In this document: in pieces, positions 25,370 through 34,248 of the stretch | How positions within the stretch are numbered: position 1 is the first letter of the stretch | Layout: every line of letters starts with the position of its first letter | DNA from: Palleronia aestuarii | GTDB lineage: Bacteria; Pseudomonadota; Alphaproteobacteria; Rhodobacterales; Rhodobacteraceae | NCBI RefSeq assembly: GCF_003253995.1 | Contig: NZ_QKZL01000006.1 | Coordinates: 62,001 to 126,000, forward strand | Direction: 5' to 3' | DNA: 64,000 nucleotides | Made by a program: the position numbers and the translations under genes | The notes under the pieces: generated by a model | What the model was told of the DNA's origin: nothing | Seen by the model: only the letters and a program-made list of their open reading frames with translations | The model's database searches: none

Positions 25370-26167
25370 ATGAGTTCGCCCTGGATCGCGGCGCTTTCGG
25401 CGCTCTTTCTCTGGTGGTTCTCCACCGGGGCGATCCTCTGGGCGGTCAAGCGTGCCGACGGGGGATCCGCTGGCGCGCACGGGCGGGTGGTTCTCGCCGC
25501 GCTGCCGCTCCTGATCCTCGGATTCGCGGGCGTGATCGTGACGCGCGGCGGGACGGGGACGGGCGAGATCTACGGCGCCTTCGCCGCCGCGCTGGCGGTC
25601 TGGGGCTGGATCGAGCTGGCCTTCCTCACGGGCTTCGTGACCGGACCCAATCGCGGGACGATGCGGCTCTGCGTGACGGAGGGGCAGCGGTTCCGCGCGG
25701 CCTGGGGCGCGGTGGCCTGGCACGAGCTGCTGCTCGCGGCGGGGCTTCTCGCCCTACTCGCGCTGACTTGGGGAGCCGAGAACGACCTGGCGCTGCGCAC
25801 CTATGCCGTGCTCTTCGCCGCGCGGATCTCCGCGAAGCTCAACATCTTTCTCGGCGTGCCGCGGATCAACACGGAGTTCCTGCCGCGCCCGCTCGCGCAT
25901 CTGCCGAGCTATTTCCGGATGGGGCCGCCGAGCTGGCTCTTTCCGCTGTCGATCCTGGTGCTGACGCTCGCCGTCTTCTGCTGGATCGAGCGGCTGGCGG
26001 TGACGGGCGAGCTCGGCTTCGCGCTCCTCCTGACGCTCACGGCGCTGGCGCTTCTGGAGCACTGGCTGATGGTGCTGCCGCTGCCGGACGCGAAACTCTG
26101 GCGCTGGATGATCCCGGCGCCCAAGACGGACACGATGATGAAGGGGGAGGAGAGGCATGGATTTTGA
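25370..26167 (+). CDS. puhE: PuhE, photosynthetic complex assembly protein
   Basis: A 265-residue polytopic membrane protein with about seven or eight hydrophobic helices. Recognisable stretches are [47 protein letters not shown] and [20 protein letters not shown], typical of the PuhE (DUF3623) family. Known PuhE modulates bacteriochlorophyll synthesis and reaction centre assembly. It overlaps hemA by 11 bp, which links ALA supply to the photosynthesis operon. ATG 25370 is chosen at the family start (MSSPW); the longer in-frame extension would read through palindrome copy 4. Confidence 0.93.
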   Translation: MSSPWIAALSALFLWWFSTGAILWAVKRADGGSAGAHGRVVLAALPLLILGFAGVIVTRGGTGTGEIYGAFAAALAVWGWIELAFLTGFVTGPNRGTMRLCVTEGQRFRAAWGAVAWHELLLAAGLLALLALTWGAENDLALRTYAVLFAARISAKLNIFLGVPRINTEFLPRPLAHLPSYFRMGPPSWLFPLSILVLTLAVFCWIERLAVTGELGFALLLTLTALALLEHWLMVLPLPDAKLWRWMIPAPKTDTMMKGEERHGF

Positions 26168-27371
26168 GGCGCTGTTCCAGGGGCAGATCGATGCGCTGAA
26201 GACGGAGGGCAATTACCGCGTCTTCGCCGATCTCGAGCGGCGCTGCGGTGCCTTCCCGAAGGTCGTGAACCACGGCGAGACTGGCCCGAGCGAGGTCACC
26301 GTCTGGTGCTCCAACGATTATCTCGGGATGGGGCAGCACCCGTCGGTCGTGGACGCGATGGTCGAGACCGCGCGGACCTGCGGCACCGGGGCGGGCGGCA
26401 CGCGCAACATCTCGGGCACCGCACACCACCACGTGACGCTTGAGCGCGAGCTCGCCGATCTGCACGGCAAGGACGACGCGCTGCTCTTCTCCTCGGGCTA
26501 CGTGTCGAACTGGGCGTCGCTCGGCACGCTCGGCTCCCGCCTGCCCGGCGCGGTGATCCTGTCGGACGCGCTGAACCACGCCTCGATGATCGAGGGGATG
26601 CGGCATTCGCGGGCCGAGAAGGCGATCTGGCGGCACAACGATCCCGAGGATCTCGACCGCAAGCTGTCCGCCATCGACCCCGCGCGGCCGAAGATCGTGG
26701 CCTTCGAGAGCGTCTATTCGATGGATGGCGATATCGCGCCCATCGCGGAGATCTGCGACGTGGCAGAAGCCCACGGCGCGATGACCTATCTCGACGAGGT
26801 CCATGCGGTGGGCATGTACGGGCCGCGCGGCGGCGGCATCGCGGAGCGCGACGGCGTGATGGACCGCGTGACGCTGATCGAGGGGACGCTCGGCAAGGCG
26901 TTCGGGTGTTTCGGGGGCTACATCACCGGCTCGACCGCGCTGTGCGACTTCATCCGCTCCTTCTCGTCGGGCTTCATCTTCACGACCGCCCTGCCGCCAG
27001 CGGTGGCGTCGGCCGCGACCGCGTCGATCCGGCATCTCAAGTCGTCAGGCATGGAGCGCGCGAAGCAGCGGCGGCAGGTGGCGCGGCTCCGCGCCCGGCT
27101 CGACGCCCTGGGGATCCCGCACATGGACAATCCCTCGCACATCATCCCGGTGATGATCGGGGATCCCAACAAGTGCCGGATGATCGCCGACATCCTGATG
27201 GCCGAATGGGGCATCTACGTGCAGCCGATCAACTATCCCACGGTCCCGAAGGGGACGGAGCGGCTGCGCTTCACGCCCGGCCCGCTCCATACGGATGCCG
27301 ATATCGACCATCTCGCCACCGCGCTCAACGCGCTCTGGAGCCGCTGCGCACTGTCGCGGCAGGTCGCCTGA
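26157..27371 (+). CDS. hemA: 5-aminolevulinate synthase (ALAS)
   Basis: A 404-residue PLP enzyme that condenses glycine and succinyl-CoA to 5-aminolevulinate, the first committed step of tetrapyrrole synthesis in alphaproteobacteria. The PLP lysine is in EGTLGKAFG. Other signatures are [36 protein letters not shown] and the Asp of [12 protein letters not shown]. The length matches the family. Placement at the end of the photosynthesis operon, overlapping puhE, suggests this copy supplies pigment synthesis; whether a second ALAS exists cannot be judged here. Confidence 0.97.
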   Translation: MDFEALFQGQIDALKTEGNYRVFADLERRCGAFPKVVNHGETGPSEVTVWCSNDYLGMGQHPSVVDAMVETARTCGTGAGGTRNISGTAHHHVTLERELADLHGKDDALLFSSGYVSNWASLGTLGSRLPGAVILSDALNHASMIEGMRHSRAEKAIWRHNDPEDLDRKLSAIDPARPKIVAFESVYSMDGDIAPIAEICDVAEAHGAMTYLDEVHAVGMYGPRGGGIAERDGVMDRVTLIEGTLGKAFGCFGGYITGSTALCDFIRSFSSGFIFTTALPPAVASAATASIRHLKSSGMERAKQRRQVARLRARLDALGIPHMDNPSHIIPVMIGDPNKCRMIADILMAEWGIYVQPINYPTVPKGTERLRFTPGPLHTDADIDHLATALNALWSRCALSRQVA

Positions 27372-27452
27372 GACTTGCCGGGCGAGATTTCCGCGTTACT
27401 GTAGAGCGTATACGACATGCCGCGCGGCGGAGTCGCTTCAAGGGAGGATAGA

Positions 27453-27929
27453 ATGATCTCAAGGGGTTATCTGATGGGGCTGGCGATGATCGTCGCGGCG
27501 CCCCACATCGCGGTCGCTCAGGACGGCGACGCCGCGGCGGGCGAGCAGGTCTTCAACCGCTGCCAGCAATGTCATGTGGTGACCGATGACGAGGGCAACA
27601 CGCTCGCGGGACGTTCCGGCCGGGTCGGCCCGAACCTCTACGGCATCGTGGATCGCGTGGCCGGAACGGTGGACGATTTCCGCTATTCCTCCTCCATGAC
27701 GGATGCGGGCGAGGCGGGGCTTGCCTGGAACGAGGCGGATTTCGTTGCCTACGTGCAGGATCCGTCGGGGTTCCTCAGCGAATATCTCGACAGCCGCGAA
27801 CGCGGGAAGATGTCCTTCCAGCTTCGCGACGAGCAGGAGGCGCACGACGTCTGGGCCTATCTCGCGCAGCTCTCCGAGGAGGGCTCTGGCGAGGGGCCGG
27901 GCGAGCATGCCGAGGGCAGCGGAAGCTGA
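27453..27929 (+). CDS. cycA: Cytochrome c2 precursor
   Basis: A 158-residue precursor with a signal peptide cut after VAQ or nearby (residue 22-23). The haem-binding motif is CQQCH (37-41) and the axial methionine is Met120 in GKMSFQL. The mature sequence aligns by eye along its whole length with Rhodobacter cytochrome c2 (GPNLYGIV, AGLAWNEADFVAYVQDP, HDVWAYLAQL). It carries electrons between the bc1 complex and the reaction centre in the periplasm. An acidic Gly/Glu/Ser-rich tail of about 18 residues extends beyond the usual end. The 81-bp gap from hemA may hold its own promoter. Confidence 0.94.
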   Translation: MISRGYLMGLAMIVAAPHIAVAQDGDAAAGEQVFNRCQQCHVVTDDEGNTLAGRSGRVGPNLYGIVDRVAGTVDDFRYSSSMTDAGEAGLAWNEADFVAYVQDPSGFLSEYLDSRERGKMSFQLRDEQEAHDVWAYLAQLSEEGSGEGPGEHAEGSGS

Positions 27930-27951
27930 TCCCCGGACAGCCCGGACGCGA

Positions 27952-28476
27952 TCAGAAGGCCGCTTCGGCGGCCTTCAGCATTTCATAGGCTTCCTCGCGC
28001 TCGCCGCGGCCGACGATGTTGAACGGGCGCTCGATCATCCGGTTGTAGTTCTGGAAGAACAGCTCGATGTCCCAGGCGAACCCGTCGCGCATGTCGCCCA
28101 GCGTCTCGATGTTGGAGAAGATGCGGCTCATGTTGGCGACGGCGACGATGCGGTCGTTGCGGGCCATCTTTCCGTCCTCGTCGTTCTCCATCTTCAGCAC
28201 GCCGATGAGGCGCGCCTCGATCAGCGCGCCGGAGGGCACGGACCCGGCGGTCACGAGCACGATGTCGACCGGATCGCCGTCCGGGGCCTTCGTGTTCGGA
28301 ACATAGCCGAAGCTGAAGGGGAAGCTCTCGCCCTCGGGCAGTTCGATGGCGATGCGGAAGAGGCCGGAGGCGTCGAGGTCGTACTTGTGCCGGCTTCCCT
28401 TCGGCGTCTCGACGAAGACGTTGATCGCCCCCTCGTCGGTCCGGGAATTGACGGATTTCAAGGCTTCCAGAAACAT
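27952..28476 (-). CDS. ppa: Inorganic pyrophosphatase, family I
   Basis: A 174-residue soluble pyrophosphatase of family I. The metal-binding aspartates are in DGDPVDIVLVT, with LKMENDEDGKMARNDRIVAV and FSNIETLGDMRDGFAW also typical of the family. It pulls biosynthetic reactions forward by hydrolysing PPi in the cytoplasm. The gene converges with cycA with 22 bp between stop codons. A perfect 9-bp stem with a TTCG loop (27955-27976) lies in its last codons and could act as a terminator for cycA. A second, unrelated pyrophosphatase lies at 56351-57271. Confidence 0.96.
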   Translation of the reverse strand: MFLEALKSVNSRTDEGAINVFVETPKGSRHKYDLDASGLFRIAIELPEGESFPFSFGYVPNTKAPDGDPVDIVLVTAGSVPSGALIEARLIGVLKMENDEDGKMARNDRIVAVANMSRIFSNIETLGDMRDGFAWDIELFFQNYNRMIERPFNIVGRGEREEAYEMLKAAEAAF

Positions 28477-28580
28477 GCGCGACCCTCCGTGTTGCCGGGT
28501 GACAGCCCCCGAGGGTGGGGTTTGTTCCGGGAACCGGACGATCGAGGCTCAAATACTCGGGCGCCGGGCGCAGCGCGGCC

Positions 28581-28877
28581 CTATCCGGCGAGCCAGGCCA
28601 ATCCGGCGAACGCCGCGACGCCGGCGGCCATGGTCAGGATGACGTGATTCGTCATCGCGCCGACGCCGAACGCGATGCCGGCCGCGATCCATGTCGGCCA
28701 GGGCTGCCCGGCGAGCGACGACGCGACGAGGCTGACGACGATGAGCCCCGGCAGATCGTCAAGGATCCAGGCATGACGGGACGCGCGGATGCGCCCGCCC
28801 GCCGCGAGCCCGGCTACGCGGATCAGGAAGGCCGCGGCGGCGAGGAGCGCGATCACCGCCCAGTACGGTCCGGTCAT
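28581..28877 (-). CDS. AzlD family branched-chain amino acid export subunit
   Basis: A 98-residue protein with three or four hydrophobic helices (PYWAVIALLAAAAFLIRVAG, LIVVSLVASSLAG, VILTMAAGVAAFAGLAWLAG), matching the AzlD family. AzlD works with AzlC as a small two-component exporter of branched-chain amino acids or related compounds. Its ATG overlaps the azlC stop by 4 bp. Confidence 0.9.
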   Translation of the reverse strand: MTGPYWAVIALLAAAAFLIRVAGLAAGGRIRASRHAWILDDLPGLIVVSLVASSLAGQPWPTWIAAGIAFGVGAMTNHVILTMAAGVAAFAGLAWLAG

Positions 28878-29566
28878 GCGACGGCCTCCGCCCGGCGGCG
28901 CGAAACCGCGCGGGCCCCGAGCCCTGCAAGCGCGCCGGCGACGATGCCGTAGGCCTGCGGAACCCCGAGCGAGACGACACCCACCGTGATCCCGGCCGCG
29001 ACGATCCACGGCACGATCTGCGACCGACCCCGCCAGAGCCCGCGCGCCATCGCGATGAAGGCCGCCGTGAAGGCGAAGCCGAGGCCGAAGCGTTCGAGAT
29101 CGGGCAAGACCGCGCCGATCAGGGCCCCGACCGCGGTAGAGCCGGTCCAGACGCAGATCATCACGAGGCCCGAGCCGAGGAGGAACGGGGCGCCGATTTC
29201 GGGGGATTTCGCGCGTTCGGCCATGGTCAGCGCCCAGTTCTCGTCACCCGTCATGTGGATCGCCAGCAGCTTCCACCGCAGGGGCAGCCCGTCGAGCACG
29301 TCGGAAAGCGCGGCGATCATGCCGACATATCGCAGGTTCAGCGCGGCCCCGGCGAGTACGGCGCCGAGGACGGTGCCGGTGGTCGCGAATTGCTCCACGG
29401 CGACGATCTGCGACGATCCGGCGTGGATCGAAGCGCTCATCAGGCCCACGCCCCACCAGGGAAAGCCCACCTGAGCCGCGAGCAGCCCGAAGGCGAAACC
29501 GTAGATGGCCGCGCCGAAGGCGAGAGGCAGGATGGCGAGGGCACCGCGTTTCATCGCATCCATCAT
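28874..29566 (-). CDS. AzlC family permease
   Basis: About 230 residues with five to six membrane helices. Family features are LPLAFGAAIYGFAFGLLAAQ, WWGVGLMSASIHAGSSQIVAVEQ and LAIHMTGDENWALTM. With AzlD it forms an amino acid exporter (substrate by analogy to azaleucine resistance). The start is uncertain: ATG 29566 is taken, ATG 29563 and 29554 lie just inside, and a GTG further upstream would add about 15 residues; none has a clear Shine-Dalgarno. It diverges from the MFS gene. Confidence 0.87.
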   Translation of the reverse strand: MMDAMKRGALAILPLAFGAAIYGFAFGLLAAQVGFPWWGVGLMSASIHAGSSQIVAVEQFATTGTVLGAVLAGAALNLRYVGMIAALSDVLDGLPLRWKLLAIHMTGDENWALTMAERAKSPEIGAPFLLGSGLVMICVWTGSTAVGALIGAVLPDLERFGLGFAFTAAFIAMARGLWRGRSQIVPWIVAAGITVGVVSLGVPQAYGIVAGALAGLGARAVSRRRAEAVA

Positions 29567-29765
29567 AGGAGGGGCGTGGGATTCGATATATTCCGGGAAC
29601 GCCCCATCGCCCACACGAACGTCGGAAACGTCCGTACGCCGATCGCGTCCTCGACGGAGACGGCCGCCCGGGACTTGGCGATCCGGTGGGCCGGTTCGGC
29701 GCCGGGGGGCCGGGAACATGGTTAATCCGATCTACACCAGTGCCGCGTAACGGGTGGAGCGCGTC

Positions 29766-31109
29766 ATGGTCTTGCGTCGAGCGGTCTCGATGCGGCGCCG
29801 GGATACTTCGATGGTCAAGAGCCTCCAGTCGATCAGCGCCCTCCTCCTCGGGTCCGCCATCCTTCTCTTCGCGGGCGGCCTCAACGGCATGATCCTGCCC
29901 GTTCGGGGCGGGGTGGAAGGGTTCAGCGCCATCTCCCTCGGCCTGCTCGGGACGGGATGGGCGATCGGCTATGTCGCGGGCTGCCTCGTCACGCCGGGGC
30001 TCGTGGCCGGAATCGGTCATATCCGGGCCTTCACGCTCATGTCCGCCCTCGCGGGCGTCGCGGTTCTTCTGTCGCTTCTCTTCATCCATCCCGCGGCCTG
30101 GATCGTGCTGCGCGCGCTTTCGGGGTTCTGCTTCGCGGGGGCGGCGATGATCGTGGAGAGCTGGCTCAACGAGCGGACCGAGGCCCGGCTGCGCGGCAAG
30201 GTGTTCGGCATCTACACGATGGTGGGCCTCGCCGCGACGACGACCGGGCAGATGGCGCTGACATTCGCGCCGATCGACGGGCATGTGCTCTTCGTGCTTG
30301 CCGGGGCGTTCTACTGCATCTCCCTCGTGCCGGTGGCGCTGACGTCGTCCGGGGCGCCGCAACCCCTCGTCGTGGTCCGGCTCGACCTGGCAGGGCTCTG
30401 GCGGAACTCCCCGGTGGCCGTCTTCGCGGCCTTCATGCTCGGTATCTCCAACGCGTCCTTCTTCACGCTCCACGTCGTCTATGCCGAACAGGTCGGGCTG
30501 GGGCTGACGGTGGTGGCGCTCTTCGCCGCGGTGCCCGTGATGGCGGGTGCGCTGTCGCAGATCCCCGTGGGCATCCTGTCGGACCGGATGGATCGCAGGA
30601 TCGTGCTTCTGGGCCTGTGTCTGCTGGCGGCGGCCGCGGATGCGACGTTCATCTTCCTCGCGCCCGAGGGGCGGGGGATGAACCTCGCCGCCGTCGCCCT
30701 CTTCGGCGCGACATCGCTCGCGATCTATCCCGTGGCGATGGCGCATGCCAACGACCACGCCGCGCCCGGCGCCTTCATCCAGACCTCGGGCGGCGTACTC
30801 ATGGTCTTCGGCGTGGGCTCCGCCTTCGGTCCCCTGCTGGCGGGCGTCTCGATGAACGCGCTGGGGCCGCAGGCGCTTTTCTGCATCACGATCGTCTCCC
30901 ACTGCGCCACGGCCGCGTTCACGATCGTCCGGATGATGATTTCCCGCGCGGTGCCGCAGGAGCAGAAGGGCGCGTTCCACGTCGCGCAGCCGGGACGGAT
31001 CAGCACGCCGGAGACGGCGACGCTCATCGGGGACGAAGCGGACCTGCCGTCGAACGAGGGGCGGGAGGCGTGCGGTCAGGAAGATTCCGCAGAATTGCGG
31101 GCCGCCTGA
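29766..31109 (+). CDS. MFS transporter (YcaD-like)
   Basis: A 447-residue membrane protein with 12 predicted helices. Signatures such as GYVAGCLVTPGLV, FAGAAMIVESWLNERTEARLRG and QIPVGILSDRMDRRIVLL place it in the YcaD-like branch of the major facilitator superfamily; the substrate is unknown. ATG 29766 has GGTGGAG upstream. A later ATG (29811, MVKSLQSISALLL) is also possible and would remove a basic leader. A hydrophilic C-terminal tail of about 50 residues is presumably cytoplasmic. The gene converges with the mscS-type gene. Confidence 0.88.
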   Translation: MVLRRAVSMRRRDTSMVKSLQSISALLLGSAILLFAGGLNGMILPVRGGVEGFSAISLGLLGTGWAIGYVAGCLVTPGLVAGIGHIRAFTLMSALAGVAVLLSLLFIHPAAWIVLRALSGFCFAGAAMIVESWLNERTEARLRGKVFGIYTMVGLAATTTGQMALTFAPIDGHVLFVLAGAFYCISLVPVALTSSGAPQPLVVVRLDLAGLWRNSPVAVFAAFMLGISNASFFTLHVVYAEQVGLGLTVVALFAAVPVMAGALSQIPVGILSDRMDRRIVLLGLCLLAAAADATFIFLAPEGRGMNLAAVALFGATSLAIYPVAMAHANDHAAPGAFIQTSGGVLMVFGVGSAFGPLLAGVSMNALGPQALFCITIVSHCATAAFTIVRMMISRAVPQEQKGAFHVAQPGRISTPETATLIGDEADLPSNEGREACGQEDSAELRAA

Positions 31110-31128
31110 GACGCCTCCGTTCCGCGGG

Positions 31129-32448
31129 TTATTCCCGCGGGGCGTCGCGGGCCAGGAGGTCGCCGGTTTCCTGCCGCTCGGCCGCCACGAGGGGGATCAG
31201 GGCCTTCTCCTCCGATTGGCGAGGCGGCCGCTCCGTCGGCGTCCGGGGGGCCGGCGTCTCGCGCGCCGGGGGCCGCGCGGGCGGGCGCGGAAGGTCGCCG
31301 GCCCCTTCGAGACGGATGCGGTAGGTGGTGTCGGGGATGGCGACGCCGGCGGCCTCGATGGCGTCCTTCACCAGCCGGATGGCATCGCCGCGGGCCGTGA
31401 CGAACCCGGTCGCGTCCTGATCGATCCAGCCCGTCACCCGCAGGATCGCGCCCGATTCTGTGATGTTCTCGATCCAGACCAGCTCCTCGGGATTGTCGAG
31501 CACGAAGGGCTGCGCCTTGAGCGCGTCCTGCGCGAGGAGCCGCGTCGCCTCGAGATCCGCGTCGGGATCGATGCCGATGTCGAAGACGAACCGCCGGGCG
31601 GGGTTCTGGGTGTAGTTCACGATCCGGCCCTTGAACACCGTGGCGTTCGGGATTCGGATATGGTTGCCGTCGAGCGACAGGAGGATCGTCGCGCGTGAGG
31701 TCAGGCGGATCACCCGGCCCACGTCGCCCTCGATCTCGACGAGGTCGTTGGGCCGGAACGGCTGGCGCAGGCTCAGCATGACGGAGGCCACGAAGTTCTC
31801 GACCGTGTCGCGGACGGCGAAACCGATCGCGAGGCCGACGATCCCCGCCGCGCCGAGGATGGTCCCGAGGAGCGCCGCCGCCCCCAGGAGATCGAGCGCC
31901 ACGACGATGCCCGCGATGCCGCAGGCGACGCGGAACGCCTGGCGGTAGATCCCGGCGATGAAGGTATTCGGCGCCAGGCGATCCCAGAAGCGCAGGCGCG
32001 CGAGCACGATGCCGAGGGCGACCAGCGCCGCGAAGGCCGAAGCGGCGAGGAAGAACAGGGGAAGCCGCGCGACGAACTGGTCCGCGCGGGTGCGAAAGCG
32101 CGTGAAGGCGGGGTCGATCTGCTGTGCGATGTCGTCGGACGCGGCGAGGTCGTTCCTGACGGCGACGACGCCCTCGAGCCGTTCGGCGATCCCGGCGACA
32201 TCCTGGCTGACCGCGGGGTCGGCGATATCGCCTTCGAGCGTGACCACGCCGGCCTCCACCGAGACCGCGATCTCGCCATGCCCGAGGGCGGCCACGATGG
32301 CGCTCAGGCGCGCGGCGATCGCATCGTCGGACGGCGCATCCTCCACGGCGAGCGCGCGCGGAGCGAGGGGGGCCGCGGTATCCTCCTGCGCGGGAGCCTG
32401 CCCCCCCAGGGTAGCGAGAAGACAGACGAAGAGGAAACGGCGCCACAT
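31129..32448 (-). CDS. BON-domain mechanosensitive channel (MscS family)
   Basis: A 439-residue protein with a signal peptide (cut near GGQAPAQ), then a periplasmic BON domain (about 43-100, with VSVEAGVVTLEGDIAD), three to four membrane helices and the MscS core (AAGIVGLAIGFAVRDTVENFVASVM, read as GLAIGFAVRDTVENF, and RQPFRPNDLVEIEG). It ends with a cytoplasmic beta domain and a Pro/Arg-rich tail. MscS channels release solutes under hypo-osmotic shock. The N-terminal BON domain suggests attachment to the outer membrane or periplasmic matrix, which is an inference. Confidence 0.92.
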   Translation of the reverse strand: MWRRFLFVCLLATLGGQAPAQEDTAAPLAPRALAVEDAPSDDAIAARLSAIVAALGHGEIAVSVEAGVVTLEGDIADPAVSQDVAGIAERLEGVVAVRNDLAASDDIAQQIDPAFTRFRTRADQFVARLPLFFLAASAFAALVALGIVLARLRFWDRLAPNTFIAGIYRQAFRVACGIAGIVVALDLLGAAALLGTILGAAGIVGLAIGFAVRDTVENFVASVMLSLRQPFRPNDLVEIEGDVGRVIRLTSRATILLSLDGNHIRIPNATVFKGRIVNYTQNPARRFVFDIGIDPDADLEATRLLAQDALKAQPFVLDNPEELVWIENITESGAILRVTGWIDQDATGFVTARGDAIRLVKDAIEAAGVAIPDTTYRIRLEGAGDLPRPPARPPARETPAPRTPTERPPRQSEEKALIPLVAAERQETGDLLARDAPRE

Positions 32449-32587
32449 GACCGATCGTTAGCCCAAGGCGCGCGGAACCGCCATCCATCGTAGTCCACGC
32501 GGGTTGATCGTGGCAGAGACGGCTGCTCGAGTTGGGAGAGAAAATCCGGATGCGACCGGAGGGGGAGGCCGATTCTACGAAGGCTGG

Positions 32588-32677
32588 TGGCGGAGACGAT
32601 GGGATTCGAACCCACGAGACGGTTTCCCGCCTACTCCCTTAGCAGGGGAGCGCCTTCGACCACTCGGCCACGTCTCC
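32588..32677 (-). tRNA. tRNA-Ser(GCU)
   Basis: Read on the minus strand, the acceptor stem GGAGACG pairs with CGTCTCC, followed by discriminator G and an encoded CCA. The anticodon loop CTGCTAA holds anticodon GCT, the extra arm is long as in tRNA-Ser, and the T loop is GTTCGAATC. All arms can be formed; total 90 nt. No integrase or direct repeat next to it suggests island insertion. Confidence 0.96.
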
Positions 32678-32881
32678 GTCGACGGGCTTACTGGCGCGTA
32701 CCCGGAGAAACAAGGCAAAAATCCCGTCCGGGGCGGCGTTCGCGCATCCCGATAACGGAGAAAGTCGGGACGGCGGGGCGTGGATCGCGGTACGGGCGGG
32801 CCCGCAAGGGGGTGATCCGGCCATGGCGGGACCGATCGGCAGCGCGGGGATCAGGGTTGTCGGCGTAGTCGGCCGCCGCGC

Positions 32882-33277
32882 TCAGACGCCGGTTTCCGGG
32901 CCGAGGCAGACCATCGGTTCGTCGCTGGTGCGGGTTTTGTAGAGTTCGGTGCCCGAGTCGAACCGGAATTCCGCGCGCAGGCCGGTGGGGGAGCGGTAGA
33001 ACCTCCAGCATTGGTGGGAACCGCCGTCGTATTCGAAACAGATCTGCTCTCCCACGGCGTACCAGTGCCCGGACTTGCATTCGCCGTCGAGGAGGGACCA
33101 GCGGACCGTGCGGCCGTCCCGGTACTCCTCGATCCCGTGGAACTGACCGTTCCGGTAAAAAATGAGTGTCTTTCCAATCGTGTACGCCTCGAATTCGGCG
33201 GCAGAGAGCGGCGTCTCGGCCAGTGCCGGCACGCCCGGGAGGAGCGTGGCGAGGAGGAGGGCGGAGGCGCGGATCAT
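32882..33277 (-). CDS. Exported small protein of unknown function
   Basis: A 131-residue protein with a clear signal peptide (MIRASALLLATLLPGVPALA, cut after ALA). The mature part begins ETPLSAAEFEAYTIGKTLIFY and contains GIEEYRDGRTVRW, GECKSGHWYAVGEQICFEYD and HQCWRFYRSP, with four cysteines that could form two disulfides in the periplasm. The pattern resembles conserved hypothetical proteins common in Rhodobacteraceae, but I know no function. An 11-bp repeat array lies 69-190 bp upstream of its start. Confidence 0.85.
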   Translation of the reverse strand: MIRASALLLATLLPGVPALAETPLSAAEFEAYTIGKTLIFYRNGQFHGIEEYRDGRTVRWSLLDGECKSGHWYAVGEQICFEYDGGSHQCWRFYRSPTGLRAEFRFDSGTELYKTRTSDEPMVCLGPETGV

Positions 33278-33346
33278 GGTCTCGTGGTCGCATATCGATG
33301 CCCGCGAGGCCAGCGCCGGTGCATCACGGATCCGGTACCCTCAAGC

Positions 33347-33467
33347 GTGCACGGGACGTACACGGGACGTACACCGCGCGTACACGGAACGTACACCGCG
33401 CGTACCGCGATCGTACCGACATCGTGCGGCTCCCGTGCACGGGAGGTACATCGCTCGTGCAGCAGGT
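33347..33467 (+). repeat. Array of 11 degenerate 11-bp direct repeats (GTRCA-N5-C), array B
   Basis: Units start at 33347, 33358, 33369, 33380, 33391, 33402, 33413, 33424, 33435, 33446 and 33457, exactly 11 bp apart. Examples are GTGCACGGGAC, GTACACGGGAC, GTACACCGCGC (twice; also in array A) and GTACCGACATC. The array lies between the exported protein gene and the GNAT gene, ending at the GNAT stop codon. It has the same consensus and the same orientation as array A, 14 kb away. Confidence 0.92.
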
Positions 33468-34057
33468 CAGCGGCTGCCGGACGCCCTTTCGCGCCCGCCG
33501 AAGGACCACCGCGCCCCCGCGGCGAGCACGGCCGCCATCTCCGAGAAGGCCTCGCGCGCGAGCGTCGCAGGCGTGGGCGCGGCGGCGGAGAGGGTGGCGT
33601 CGTAATCGCCCTCGAGCCGGACGAGCTGCATGCCCTGCCGCGCGGCGAGGTGGCGCATCCGCGCGTTTTCCGCGAGGCAGTTCATGTGCAGCACGCGCAT
33701 CCCGCGGTTGCGGGCGGCGAGGACGAGGTGGGAGAAGAGCGCGCTGCCGATCCCCTGCGATTGCCACGCGCGCTCCACGCTGAAGGCGGCCTCCGCCTCG
33801 AAGGGCCGGCCGCTGCCGAGCGTAGTGAGTTCGCCCACCGCGCGGAGCTCCCCGCCGACGAAGGCGCCGAACATCACGGTATCGAGACGGAAGAGGCGGT
33901 CGGCATGGGCGCGCAGGACCTCGTCGGAGATCGTGCCGGTGAAGCGCAATCGCCGCGACTCCGCGTCGAGACGGAGGAGGTGTTTCCGCACGATCCGGCG
34001 GTCGAAGGGCCAGAGACGCCGGATGACGGAATGCGGTGCGGCAGGGATGTCGGGCAT
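33467..34057 (-). CDS. GNAT family N-acetyltransferase
   Basis: A 196-residue acetyltransferase. The acetyl-CoA loop is in SVERAWQSQGIGSALFSHLV (Q-x-x-G-I-G) and the following helix and strand are NRGMRVLHMNCLAENARMRHLAARQGM. The N-terminal part IRRLWPFDRRIVRKHLLRLDAESRRLRF (given in two parts: IRRLWPFDRRIV, LLRLDAESRRLRF) is shared with GNAT proteins that follow a 'rules of R-x-x-RF' pattern in alphaproteobacteria. The substrate is unknown. ATG 34057 fits the family; an open frame to 34216 extends into the ftsY leader. Confidence 0.87.
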   Translation of the reverse strand: MPDIPAAPHSVIRRLWPFDRRIVRKHLLRLDAESRRLRFTGTISDEVLRAHADRLFRLDTVMFGAFVGGELRAVGELTTLGSGRPFEAEAAFSVERAWQSQGIGSALFSHLVLAARNRGMRVLHMNCLAENARMRHLAARQGMQLVRLEGDYDATLSAAAPTPATLAREAFSEMAAVLAAGARWSFGGRERASGSR

Positions 34058-34248
34058 CGGGGGCACTCGGAACCAGGGACTTACTATCCCAAAATGGCGA
34101 TCGGAGGCGGATACGGCAATGATCGGGGCGGCGACGCATGGCGGCATCGCGCCCTCGTCATGGATCGCGCCGTGCAGGACGGGCCGGGCGGCGGGTTCCC
34201 TTGGAAGCCGATCCATCCTAGATCGGTTCCGCAGTATCGGGAGGCGTG

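Noticed and set aside
23386..25449. 687-residue open frame antisense to puhC-acsF
   Set aside because: It covers three well-supported genes on the opposite strand and resembles nothing known.
27955..27976. Perfect stem with TTCG loop as a dedicated terminator
   Set aside because: It is formed by the last codons of ppa (Ala/Glu-rich), lacks a T-run, and is only noted as a possible terminator for cycA.
32588..32677. tRNA-Ser gene as an integration site of a genomic island
   Set aside because: No integrase, no direct repeat of the tRNA end and no change in gene style on either side.
33347..33467. Array B considered as a plasmid-type iteron origin
   Set aside because: No replication initiator gene is nearby, the units are shorter than usual iterons, and the context is chromosomal housekeeping.
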